A stretch of 64,000 nt of DNA from NCBI GenBank assembly GCA_030686995.1, contig CM060696.1, positions 109,054,949-109,118,948 on the forward strand, in the 5' to 3' direction. Within the stretch, counting starts at the first letter, position 1, and the number at the start of each line of letters is the position of its first letter. The position numbers and the translations under genes were made by a program. Under the pieces are notes generated by a model. The model was not told the origin of the DNA and ran no database searches. It was given only the letters and a program-made list of their open reading frames with translations. Positions 37,231 through 49,962 of the stretch are shown here, one piece after another. This DNA is from Artemisia argyi. Its lineage: Eukaryota > Streptophyta > Magnoliopsida > Asterales > Asteraceae.

Positions 37231-37936
37231 TGAAAATGTTAATAATTAGATGTAACTTAGATAATCAAGATACAAGAACACCTTTCGAGCAAGCTTTTTT
37301 AAACTGCCTTAATAACGTTTGAATGTTGATCAAATTTGTAAAATGATGTTCAGTATATACTAGTTCTCCAAAAGGTTTAAATCGACGGGAAAACACTTAC
37401 CCCGTGAATTAGAATGAACAACATGATATAATTTCTTAAATAAACAAAATATCAGAACATACAAATAGTAGCCCTCGCGAAAACTAAGCTAGAAAACAAA
37501 GTCAGGTAGATTATAAACGATGACATTGGCAGTTTAGTATTATATTAAAGGCAAAATAATCAATCTAAAAGGTTAACTTAGTGATTAAGTCTTAAATTAA
37601 AACCTTATACCATAAGTCATATTTAACCTTCTAAAATACATATGCCTCATAAGAACGAATACTTAATTTGTATAGACCATCTGAACTTTTATTTTATTTT
37701 TTATTTTTTAGAACGGCAATTTTTTCACATCTGTGCCACCTATCTCACATATACCTTCACCTGAAATTTGAGCAGACGATCCAGTGTGATTCTTTTCCTC
37801 CGGTAATCGTTGTATTTGGTCATTCGCTGTGAGTGTAAATCTAATTACATTACTCACACTCACATCGCATAAACAACTTTCTGAAATAAAAAACCTCGCA
37901 TGACATAAGAGTGCAAATTGATAGTAACGAAATTAA
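37231..37936. other. Spacer with a SINE fragment
   Basis: At 37709-37770 the sequence 'cggcaattttttcacatctg' and following bases resemble the 3' part of the SINE-like insertion at 29921-30057. Otherwise it is AT-rich and no gene is seen. Confidence 0.45.
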
Positions 37937-38600
37937 GAGCGTTAGGTGTAGGCTCGCCGTCCGACCTGGCAACAACAACGGCGAGCCGAAGCTCGCCTCT
38001 ACACTAGAATGCCCTCGCCGTTCCTCTTCGTTGGGCATCTCCCCGTGGCCACGGCGAGGCTTGGTGCTGTACTTCTTGTCAGGTTTCTTTTTTTTTCATT
38101 TTTTTTAGATCTATAAGGAATTTTGTGTAATTGTGTTTGTGTTTGTGTTTGTGTTTTTGTGTGTGTAATATGAGTGTGTGTATGTGTGAAGAAGACGATG
38201 TACAGTTTTTTTTTTCTTTTTTTTTTTCTTAATTTTCTTTTGTGGGTTGAAGTGAGCTAGTTATTAAGTGGTAGGACATATAAATTTGAGCTACTTTGTT
38301 TTCTACTTGTGTTTGTGTGTTTCAGTTAGATTTTTTTTTAATAAAAATGTTATTTGTATTATTTGTATTATCTAATGAATGAATTTTATGTTATTTGGTA
38401 ATTAGTGAAATAAATTTAATTAATTTAATAAAATGAATAAAAAAATTAATGTGTAATAGCTGGGGCCATAATGAGAAAGTTGAGGTTTGTTGTTTGGTGA
38501 GGGGGGTTTATTGTGAAGAGTTGAAGTTGAAGTGTTGGGTGATGTTGCAGGAGTGGGACCCGAATAAGGAGGCTTGCCTCCCCAACTACACCTAATGGTC
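37937..38600. mobile_element. MITE, probably PIF/Harbinger (Tourist-like)
   Basis: The left end GAGCGTTAGGTGTAG and the inverted right end GACCATTAGGTGTAG match at 13 of 15 bases. TAA flanks both sides (37934-37936 and 38601-38603), the 3-bp duplication typical of PIF/Harbinger. The left part is GC-rich (GGCGAGCC words) and the rest holds T runs and a GTTTGT array (38128-38165). Open frames in it are chance. Confidence 0.6.
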
Positions 38601-39239
38601 TAATAACGACACATGTCTCATTTTTTTAAGGTAATAATAGATAGATGATCATATACCAATTTGACTTAAGAAAAAGTATTGGATCATGTCAGCATGGGCC
38701 CCATGCGCGGCCACACGACTCCAATGAATCCACGTGGTGATGACCTCAAATAATGGAAGTAGTAATCTAAAAGACTAACTAATATAAAAACTGTTTTACA
38801 ACGTAAGTTCAATGTCAAGAGAGTTGTTTTCTATAAATACTTAAATTGCCAACGAACTTTCCAACCATAGGAGTTAGCCGAATACTTCCACGAGAAACTC
38901 ATGGGGTCATGCAGGAAAGGGGTGTCGGAATGGTGTGCAACGGGAAAGTCACATTAATACATGTGTATAAAGTCGTTATAATTGTAAATTTAGGGTCACT
39001 GAGGTCGTTGCAGTCTCAAAGTATTATAATTTGAGGGTTGTCTAGATTGTTGTTTTAATACCTAAACATGTTATAATAGTATATAACTCTATAACATAAT
39101 ACTTCTTAGAATAGCTAGATAACGTGTACGCATAATAACTTAATCCCTTATCGGGATATTATGTTTAGTAAAACCGTACAACCATCGGTTATAATGTACG
39201 AGTATATAATCGCACAAATATAAGGGTTATATAAACAAC
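38601..39239. other. Spacer, nothing recognised
   Basis: Mixed AT-rich sequence. The frame at 38846-39034 shows no recognisable protein. Confidence 0.4.
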
Positions 39240-39489
39240 GAGTTTGGTACCCGCGCGTTGCTGCGGAATTCTTTTGTTGCCGTTAGCTACTTAACGTGAA
39301 GTTAGTTACCTAAGAATGATTTTGCAATTGATGTATATATATGAAGGACCATTTATGTAAATTATTTGAGGACTAAATTTGCAATGAACCACTGAGATGA
39401 AGGACAAAGGTGCGTATAATTTTTTTTAAATATTAAAGATAACGGTCGTTAGTTAACAGCCGTTAAATAACTAACGACCGTTAATACTA

Positions 39490-39528
<39 letters not shown>

Positions 39529-39582
39529 GTAGCAAGCACAGTGCTTGCCACAGTAACCTCTTACCTTTTTAGTATATATATA
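39240..39582 (-). mobile_element. Small Helitron with decayed ends
   Basis: On the minus strand it begins near ATATATATACTAAAAAGG and ends with a GC block (CCGCAGCAACGCGCGGGTACC) followed by AAACTCG in place of CTAG. Inside are a poly-A run (39490-39526) and an inverted TAACGGTCGTTAG pair (39443 and 39470). Both terminal signals are mutated, so the limits are approximate. Confidence 0.5.
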
Positions 39583-39583
39583 A

Positions 39584-39938
39584 CTAGTTATAATGCCCGC
39601 GCAGGCGCGGGTTTTTTTTTTAAAATTTTTTAATCATGTATTTTTATTTATTAAAAAACAAATAATTTAATATTTGTTTTGTTTGATTTTTGATGTTTAA
39701 TTATAGTTTTTTTATTATTAAAGATAATTATTTAAAAATTTTAATCCTATTGTTAATTACATCTTATCTATATTTTTTGTATTTATCTTCTACTTGTGTT
39801 ATAGATAAATATAAAATATTACCTAATAAGAAAATAATCTCTTTTTTAAAATAATATTATTACTAAATAAGGTATGGTTTAGTTTTTTTGAAATGGAAAA
39901 GTCTCAACTTGAGGTTTTGTTTTATTATATAAAAAAGA
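39584..39938 (-). mobile_element. Mini-Helitron (355 bp)
   Basis: On the minus strand it starts TCTTTTTTATATAATAAAAC (39938) and ends with the hairpin CCCGCGCCTGCGCGGGC, then ATTATAACTAG (39584). It sits between A (39583) and T (39939). It is a family member of 49624-49959, matching along its length. It encodes nothing. Confidence 0.8.
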
Positions 39939-41106
<1,168 letters not shown>

Positions 41107-41115
41107 GTTTAAAAA

Positions 41116-41964
41116 GGGTAAAAACCATACAATAGCCACGTACTTTTCAAAATTGTCCTTCTAGAACCACTTACTTTTTTATTACCTTACTTCACCAACG
41201 AACTATCAAATTCTGTTCCGACTTCACCAATATAACCTTGAAGTGACAATTTTACCTTTATCTTCTTTACCCTCACTTGCATCGTTAGTCCTTAATACTA
41301 ACGTACGTTAGTCCTTTTGCACCTTTTTGTTCGTTTTTTCACGTTTTTGACCGGTTTTGCACATTTTCATACATTTTTGCACTTTTCATCTGGTTCTACA
41401 CATTTTCATCCGTGTTTACACGTTTTGGTCCGTTTTTACATGCTTTTCTTTGGTTTTACACATTTTTATCTATTTTTACACGTTTACGTCTGTTTCACAT
41501 GTTTTTTATTCAAATATTTTTCTAAAAAATTTTTATTTCTTATCTAAAAAAATTTTAGAAAAATATTTGAATAAAAAACGTGTGAAACAGACGTAAACGT
41601 GTAAAAATAGATAAAAATGTGTAAAACCAGAGAAAAGCATGTAAAAACGGACCAAAACGTGTAAACACGTATGAAAACGTGTAAAACCAGATGAAAAGTG
41701 CAAAAACATATGAAAATGTGCAAAACCGGTCAAAAACGTGAAAAAACGAACAAAAAGGTGCAAAAGGACTAACGTACGTTAGTATTAAGGACTAACGATG
41801 CAAGTGAGGGTAAAGAAGATAAGGGTAAAATTGTCACTTCAAGGTTATATTGGTGAAGTCGGAACATAATTTGATAGTTCGTTGGTGAAGTAAGGTAATA
41901 AAAAAGTAAGTGGTTCTAGACGGACAATTTTGAAAAGTACGTGGCTATTGTATGGTTTTTACCC
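41116..41964. mobile_element. Fold-back element, Mutator-like (849 bp)
   Basis: The ends GGGTAAAAACCATACAATAG and its complement are inverted, and the arms pair along their full length to an apex near 41540. GTTTAAAAA flanks it at 41107-41115 and 41965-41973. The middle consists of 'cacgtttttgaccgg'-like units. It shares the word TGCATCGTTAGTCCT with the element at 35472-37221. The three frames called across it are products of these repeats. Confidence 0.88.
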
Positions 41965-42159
41965 GTTTAAAAATGAGAGAGTAGACTGAAACAAATGAAA
42001 AAAATATTTGAAGAATCTGAAATACTTTTGAAGAAGAAGGGAATGAAATTGATTCATAATTTGCTGGAAAAAAAATGTAGAAAAACAATAATGAAAAACC
42101 TTGGGTCGAAATTTTTATCTATACACTACAAGAATCAGGAGAACAGGCGACGAGCGCAA

Positions 42160-42571
42160 TGCCGACGACTCAATGTCGTCGGCACCATACGCTAAACGAC
42201 AAAAAACTGGCTTGACCCAGGCAAGGCTGCGTTGAATTTTTAATCTAGAATTATACCGACGTCATGTCGTCGGTATAATAACAACATGTTTGACTATTGA
42301 TAAACCTGGTGAAAAAAAAGGCGGGAATTTGACCGCCAAAACACGTGCCGACGTCATGTCGTCGGTGATATATAAATACACAAATAATTGTGGTTAGCGT
42401 GGGATTAACCAATGATTAATAATTAATAGCCCCCTAGTTTAAAAATGCCGACGACATGACGTCGGCAACAATTTGAGTCAAAATTTTGGTTTTTTCCTTT
42501 AGTGAATTATAGCGAATAATTGGGCGGGGTTTTTTCCCGCCTTAACGACGCCGACGACATGACGTCGGCAC
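42160..42571. repeat. Left subterminal repeats of the CACTA element
   Basis: Five near-palindromes of the form CCGACGTCATGTCGTCGG (or complement) lie at about 42161, 42256, 42348, 42448 and 42551. The spacing is 92 to 103 bp. In En/Spm elements such motifs are bound by TnpA; that role is inferred here. Confidence 0.8.
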
Positions 42572-42597
42572 TTATCTTAACCGCGTGTACATTATAG

Positions 42598-42817
42598 CCA
42601 AGCTGCTGCTGAAGCTCAAGCTGCTGCTGAAGCTCAAGTTGTTGCTGTTGGAGGTGACGACGAAGCTGAAAGTACGTTGGAAACAAAACTTGATAATCTG
42701 GGAAATAGGATCACAAATCTTGAAGCTACGTTTGCACATATCAAGGAAATGAGAGCAAGGAAGGGAAAAGATGGTGCGAGTTCGAGTAAAGCGGGAAGTA
42801 GCCGCAAAAAAAAATAA
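42598..42817 (+). pseudogene. Stranded 3'-terminal exon of a lost gene
   Basis: An acceptor (CATTATAG) is followed by an open frame of 73 codons ending at 42817. It encodes an Ala/Gln-rich start (AAAEAQAAAEAQ), a helical LETKLDNLGNRITNLEATF and a basic tail, GSSRKKK. Upstream exons are missing: the left subterminal repeats come directly before it. It may be the tail of a deleted transposon protein. A 3'-UTR-like minisatellite follows. Confidence 0.5.
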
Positions 42818-42839
42818 ACGGGTTGTTTCGTTTGATCTG

Positions 42840-43035
42840 TTGTTTTAGTTGTCGAGTTGTTTAGTTTGAGTTGTTTCGTTTGGTTGTCGAGTTGTTTAGT
42901 TTGAGTTGTTTCGTTTGTTTGTCGAGTTGTTTAGTTTGAGTTGTTTCGTTTGGTTGTCGAGTTGTTTAGTTTGAGTTGTTTCCTTTGGTTGTTGAGTTGT
43001 TTAGTTTGGTTGTCGAGTTGTTTAGTTTGAGTCTG
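42840..43035. repeat. Minisatellite, GTCGAGTTGTTTAGTTTGAG
   Basis: About five tandem units of roughly 35 bp (TTGTCGAGTTGTTTAGTTTG then AGTTGTTTCGTTTGG), with shorter units at the right. It lies just after the stranded exon. Confidence 0.85.
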
Positions 43036-43241
43036 TATGAAAATGCATGTGGTTAAGAACTCTTGCTTGTTTTAAATAAACAGTTTGCCTTTGTGTTTGA
43101 TAATTATTGCTCCTTCAGTTCTAATTATTGCTCCACAACAACAACATTTTATTAAACAACAACAACAACAACAACATTTTATTAAACATCAAAAACATCA
43201 ACAACAAACAGCAAACAACAGCAACAACAACGATAACAGTA

Positions 43242-43771
43242 CTACATATGAAATTTATCCATGTCACCTACAAGGTCACGGAGTATTGCATCCGACTGAC
43301 ATGCGTGGTCGTGGCTGGGATACGTTGCCATGTCAAGTTTTGCCTCCAGCACCCTTAATTTTGTCTCTAACACCTGTTTTTGTGCCTCCAACACCTGTTT
43401 TTGTGCCTCCAGCAAGTTTATTCTAAGATTTTTTTCATGACAGTTTGAGCACCTTTTTGGAGCAGATCCAGAACCGCTTGATGTTGAAGCTCCCAGAGAA
43501 CCGATCATCATTTTGGCGAGTCGTTCCTCCTTCCATAAAAAAAAAATTACATCCATGGTCGTTCGTCCCAGGCTGTTAAAGAGTAAAAACTATTATTTTT
43601 AACAACTAACCAAATTATTTAAAGAAAAGATATGTAATTGTTCACCTGCGAGAAAGGACACGCATAGTATAGTTTACCACGGGAGTAAGATTTACACGAT
43701 TCTCGCAGAACCACGTCTCCTCGTTCACAAGGACAAGGAAAAGCTTTAAATTCTGCCATCTTCTTCACCAT
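43242..43771 (-). pseudogene. GRF-type zinc-finger gene inside the CACTA element, frameshifted
   Basis: Two exons on the minus strand: 43771-43646 and 43572-43242 (CAG|GTGAAC..AACAG). The first encodes MAEFKAFPCPCERG, then CKSYSRGKLYYACPFSQ. The second starts PGTNDHGCNFFF. This is the Cys pattern of a GRF zinc finger, a small domain for nucleic acids found next to many plant transposons. After a run of T (about 43540-43550) the conserved continuation WKEERLAKMM is in another frame, so one base was gained or lost in the homopolymer. The C-terminal half is a coiled coil with VLEAQKQ duplicated (LEAQKQVLEAQKQVLETK). The opposite-strand frame at 43085-43426 is a shadow. Sequencing error in the T run is the alternative. 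Confidence 0.65.
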
Positions 43772-43929
43772 GATAACAGTGTATGTTTGTGGTTGTGAGG
43801 TTGAGTGGTTGAATCGTGACCGGTGTGGCCCGATCTACAAGTTGAGGTGATAAAAGGTGGTGGCCAGAAAAAGATTCCGGCGGCCGGAAAATGCTGGTGT
43901 CGCCAGAAAACAGAAACTGCTAGAGAGAG

Positions 43930-44520
43930 ATAGAGAGAGAGAGATATAGTGAGATGAGTATGTGTGTGTATGTTTATATTGTGAGGATAAGGTGTTAGGT
44001 AGAGAGATAGATATAGTGAGATGAGACATATCATGTATAACCATTGCATCTCGACTCGTTCGTTTAACATCTCATGTATAACCATTGCATCTCGACTCGT
44101 TCGTTTAACATCTCATGTATAACCATAGCATCTCGACTCGTTCGTTTTACATATCATGTATAACCATTGCATCTCGACTCGTTCGTTTAACATCTCATGT
44201 ATAACCATTGCATCTCGACTCGTTCGTTTAACATCTCATGTATAACCATTGCATCTCGACTTGTTCGTTTAACATCTCATGTATAACCATTGCATCTCGA
44301 CTCGTTCGTTTAACATCTCATGTATAACCATAGCATCTTGACTCGTTCATTTAACATATCATGTATAACCATTGCATCTCGACTCGTTCGTTTTACATCT
44401 CATGTATAACCATTGCATCTCGACTCGTTCGTTTAACATCTCATGTATAACCATAGCATCTCGACTCGTTCGTTTTACATCTCATGTATAACCATTGTAT
44501 CTCGACTCGTTTGTGATATT
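43930..44520. repeat. 41-bp minisatellite upstream of the GRF gene
   Basis: About twelve tandem units from 44028 to 44517 read ATCTCATGTATAACCATTGC then ATCTCGACTCGTTCGTTTAAC. Substitutions are few: CATATC for CATCTC, ATAGC for ATTGC, TTTTAC for TTTAAC. To the left lie GA-rich runs (43920-44020). The array occupies what should be the promoter or leader of the minus-strand gene. Confidence 0.92.
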
Positions 44521-44815
44521 CTAATTATTTTATTTTATATTTTAATAAATGATTTTTTTAATTATAATATAAGTAATTAATTTTAAATATATATATATAT
44601 ATTTTTAATTTTATAAAAGTATTTATAATAAATAATTTTTTTCAATTATATAAATTTAGTTTATTAATTTTATAAAACTTATTTTTTAATATTTTATAAA
44701 AGTATTTATAATAAATATATTTTTTTTAATTATATTAAAGTAATTTTATACAAGTATTTATAATAAAGTAATTTTACAAAGTATTTATTATAAACATTTT
44801 TTATTAATAAAAGCT
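44521..44815. other. Very AT-rich stretch
   Basis: Almost pure A/T with 'aagtatttataataaa' words repeated several times (44625-44785). No gene. Confidence 0.6.
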
Positions 44816-44820
44816 ATTTT

Positions 44821-44986
44821 CCCGTCGACATGTCGACGGGAATAAAACCGCCAAAATTTTCGTGAAAATTTAATACGTCCCGCCAAACGCAAACGACAAA
44901 ATATTGTAATATTACAGTCGACATGTCGACGGTATGAGTAATAATATAAAAAATTTCCTTAATATTTCCGTCGACATGTCGACGGG
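44821..44986. repeat. Three internal palindromes CCGTCGACATGTCGACGG
   Basis: Perfect or near-perfect palindromes lie at 44821-44840, 44917-44932 and 44968-44986, with a decayed one near 45560. They resemble but are not identical to the terminal motif (CCGACGTCATGTCGTCGG). They sit about 1.5 kb upstream of the TnpA-like coding region. Confidence 0.8.
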
Positions 44987-45049
44987 ATAATAAAAAGCAA
45001 TACCAAAACCAGATCTGGTCAAAATTATTGCTCATAATTTTCGAACCAT

Positions 45050-46491
45050 CAAAAAACCATCCCCCCCCCTTCTCGCCGGCGATTATACCACCAATCCTCC
45101 ACCACTCCTCCACCACACCTCCACCACACCACCACCACTCCTCCACCACTCCTCCACCCCAACCACATTATACTCCACAGCTCACCACACCACTCCACCA
45201 CTCCGACACTCGCACCACTGTGCACCTCCTCCTCTACCCCCTCCATTATTTAATTCTCTCCTCTACCCCCTCCATTTTTTAATTCTTCTTCTTCCCCACT
45301 TCTCTTCTTCTTCACTCCGACACAGCAGCAGCAGCAGGTGAGCAAAAATTTGTTAATAAAATTTGTTATTATTATTGTTGTTATTAAAATTTGTTATTAT
45401 TATTGTTAATAAAATTGGTATTAAATTTTGTTAATAAAATTGTTATTAAAATCTTGTTAATTTTTGTTACAGTAGCAGCAGGTGAGAGCCGAGGGTGAGA
45501 GCCGAGGGTAACAGCAGGGTGAGAGCCTCGTTTTATTTTTTTTATTAACTTTTGGTATCCCGACGACATGTCGATGACAACAGTTTTTTTTTTTTTTTTT
45601 TTTTTAAATTTTGATATAACCATTATATATTGCATCTCTTTTATTATAGCCCGAGCCCAAGACGAGACCACAGCCGAGACCACAGCCGAGCCACAGCTGA
45701 GCCACAGCCGAGACCACAGCTGATACGTACGGTATGTATTCCTTTTTTTAAATTTTTTTTTCTTCTTATTTATGCTTTGTTGTAGCGTTTGGTTACTAGT
45801 TTAGTGATTGCAGCCGTATATATAGTTTGGTTACTAGTATAGTGTTGCGGAATGTGAACTAGCCGTAGGATATTGTGTACCCACGGTGCAAATAGCACAT
45901 TGGGGGACTTGGTATTGAACTAGCCGTAGGATATTGGGTGGGTTTGGTTAAATGTTAGTTGGCGTTTGGTTAGTATATATTGGTTAGTTTGGTTTTCGGC
46001 TTATATAACGGGCTTATGGTTTGTTTGGTTTTCGGCTTATGTTTCACAAGCTTAATTTTTATGGCTTATTTTGAAACTTTTTAACTTAAATAGTTTCAAA
46101 ATAAGTAAAAAAAAAATAAATAAAATAAGCAAGGTGTGTATTAAGTAGGATATTCCGAAGGTTGCAAATATTAAACTAGTAAAAGAAAGAAAAAAAATAG
46201 TGTGATTTTAGAGTGTGTTTGTTAGTAACTATATAATTGTTTAACTTTAATTGTTTGGTTTTCGGCTTATATTGTTTTGTTTTCGGCTTATATTTCATAA
46301 TTGTTTATATTCTAATTGTTTAACTTAAAATATATGCTATTGTTAGACTTTTATGAATGTTTTAGGATTTTAGTGATTAATTTCGGAAAGTCCCCGTCCG
46401 AAGTTAATCATCCTATAGAAAACCCGTCCGGAGTCATGGTGGTGACGGAGTTGCACGGAGTCTATATGTTACTCAACTTGTACTTTTATAG
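45050..46491 (+). other. Putative leader and promoter region of the TnpA-like gene
   Basis: A CCACCA/CTCC-rich tract (45055-45300) ends in AGCAGCAGCAG|GTGAGC, which looks like an exon end with a donor. A second exon-like block (45655-45730, repeats of GAGACCACAGCC) ends TACG|GTATGT. These may be 5' leader exons. The purine/pyrimidine strand asymmetry and decayed MITE-like words (46010-46110) are also present. No coding frame is supported. Confidence 0.35.
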
Positions 46492-48683
<2,192 letters not shown>

Positions 48684-49077
48684 AGGTATTATTTTGTGTT
48701 GTTTTGTCTTTGGAACTATATCCGGACGACCCCAATCTTATTATCTTTGAACACTTAGGATATTGCAACATTTGTAGATATAGTAGCTACGTTTAGCGAT
48801 TATAACACCCGTTTTGTAAACTTTATGATGTATTTTGAGGGTGTTATAAAGTTTATGGCCGTTTTGTAAAGTTTATTAATTGTTTAGTGGTTATATATAA
48901 CCGTTTTAGCCGTTATAAACTTTATAGTCGTTTTAGCCATTGTTTTGTGTTGGAATATGTTGTTATGAGAGCAGGACATGAAACTGGAATTGGTAGATTT
49001 TTGCTGCACAATTTTGCGGCAAAAATCTGGGCAGGGCAGCTGCGCAGGCTGCTGTGCAGCTGCAGTATAATATCTTG

Positions 49078-49580
49078 CCGACTACATGTCGTCGGTGATA
49101 TAATACACATATTAACTATTTTCAAACGGTGCCGACTACAGGGCGTCGGCATAATAACGCACATGGTGACTAATTTCAAACGGTATCGACTATATGACGT
49201 CGGCAATATAATACACATATTAACTATTTTCAAACGGTGCCGACTAAACGTCGTCGGCATAATAACGCACGTGTTGACTGATTTCAAACGGTACCGACTA
49301 TATGTCGTCGGCACCATTTACAAAAAAATTTGACTTTCGTTGACTAAATTAAGTTAATCTAATTAATGCGTTAAATAATTATTACATTACCGACGACCTG
49401 ACGTCGGTAACAAAATGTCGGACACCCCCATTCGTTTGACCAAAATCATGTGGGTCCCGCACTGTCGTCGGCGTTATTCGTCGGTAGGGACGTTGCCGAC
49501 GCGGCTCTGTCGACTAGTTGTTGCCGACGACATGACGTCGAGAAGGTATGTTGCCGACGTCATGACGTCGGCACGGTTAA
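49078..49580. repeat. Right subterminal repeats of the CACTA element
   Basis: Between 49078 and 49313 a 54-bp unit (CCGACTACATGTCGTCGG plus spacer) repeats more than four times. Odd and even units differ in the spacer (ATATAATACACATATTAAC against CATAATAACGCAC), so the true period is 108 bp. Further motifs lie near 49390, 49465, 49521 and 49552. The long overlapping frames on both strands here reflect the period divisible by three. Confidence 0.88.
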
Positions 49581-49623
49581 AAAAAAGTCGATGCCGGAGG
49601 TTGTCTTTGTACTAGTGATAGAA

Positions 49624-49959
49624 CTAGTTATAATACCCGCGCACGCGCGGGTTTTTTTTTAATATTTTGAAATAATTATTTAGAAATTTTAATACTATTC
49701 TTAATTGCATCTTATCTATATTTTTTGTATTTATCTTCTAATTGTGTTGTAGATACATATAAAATAAATAATCTTTTTTTAAAATATCTTATTTATATTT
49801 TTTGTATTTATCTTCTACTTGTTTTATGGATAAATATAAAATATTATCTAATAAGAAAATAATTTTTTTTAAAACTAAAATTATTACTAAATCAGGTATG
49901 AATTGATTTTTTTGAAATGCAAAATTCGTAATAGGGGTTTTGTTTTATTATTTAAAAGA
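49624..49959 (-). mobile_element. Mini-Helitron (336 bp)
   Basis: On the minus strand it starts TCTTTTAAATAATAAAAC (49959) and ends with hairpin CCCGCGCGTGCGCGGG, then TATTATAACTAG (49624). A lies at 49623 and T at 49960. It is homologous to 39584-39938. It sits six bases from the CACTA end. Confidence 0.85.
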
Positions 49960-49962
49960 TAA

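Noticed and set aside
41317..41763. Three similar 76-79 residue proteins on both strands
   Set aside because: They come from T-rich repeat units in the two arms of the fold-back element.
43085..43426. Gln-rich and Asn-rich frames on the plus strand
   Set aside because: They read a CAA repeat and the antisense of the GRF gene's coiled coil; there is no independent support.
44028..44517. CRISPR-like array
   Set aside because: Units are contiguous with no unique spacers, and the genome is a plant's. It is a minisatellite.
48887..49333. Long overlapping frames on both strands
   Set aside because: They are products of a 54-bp tandem repeat whose period is a multiple of three.
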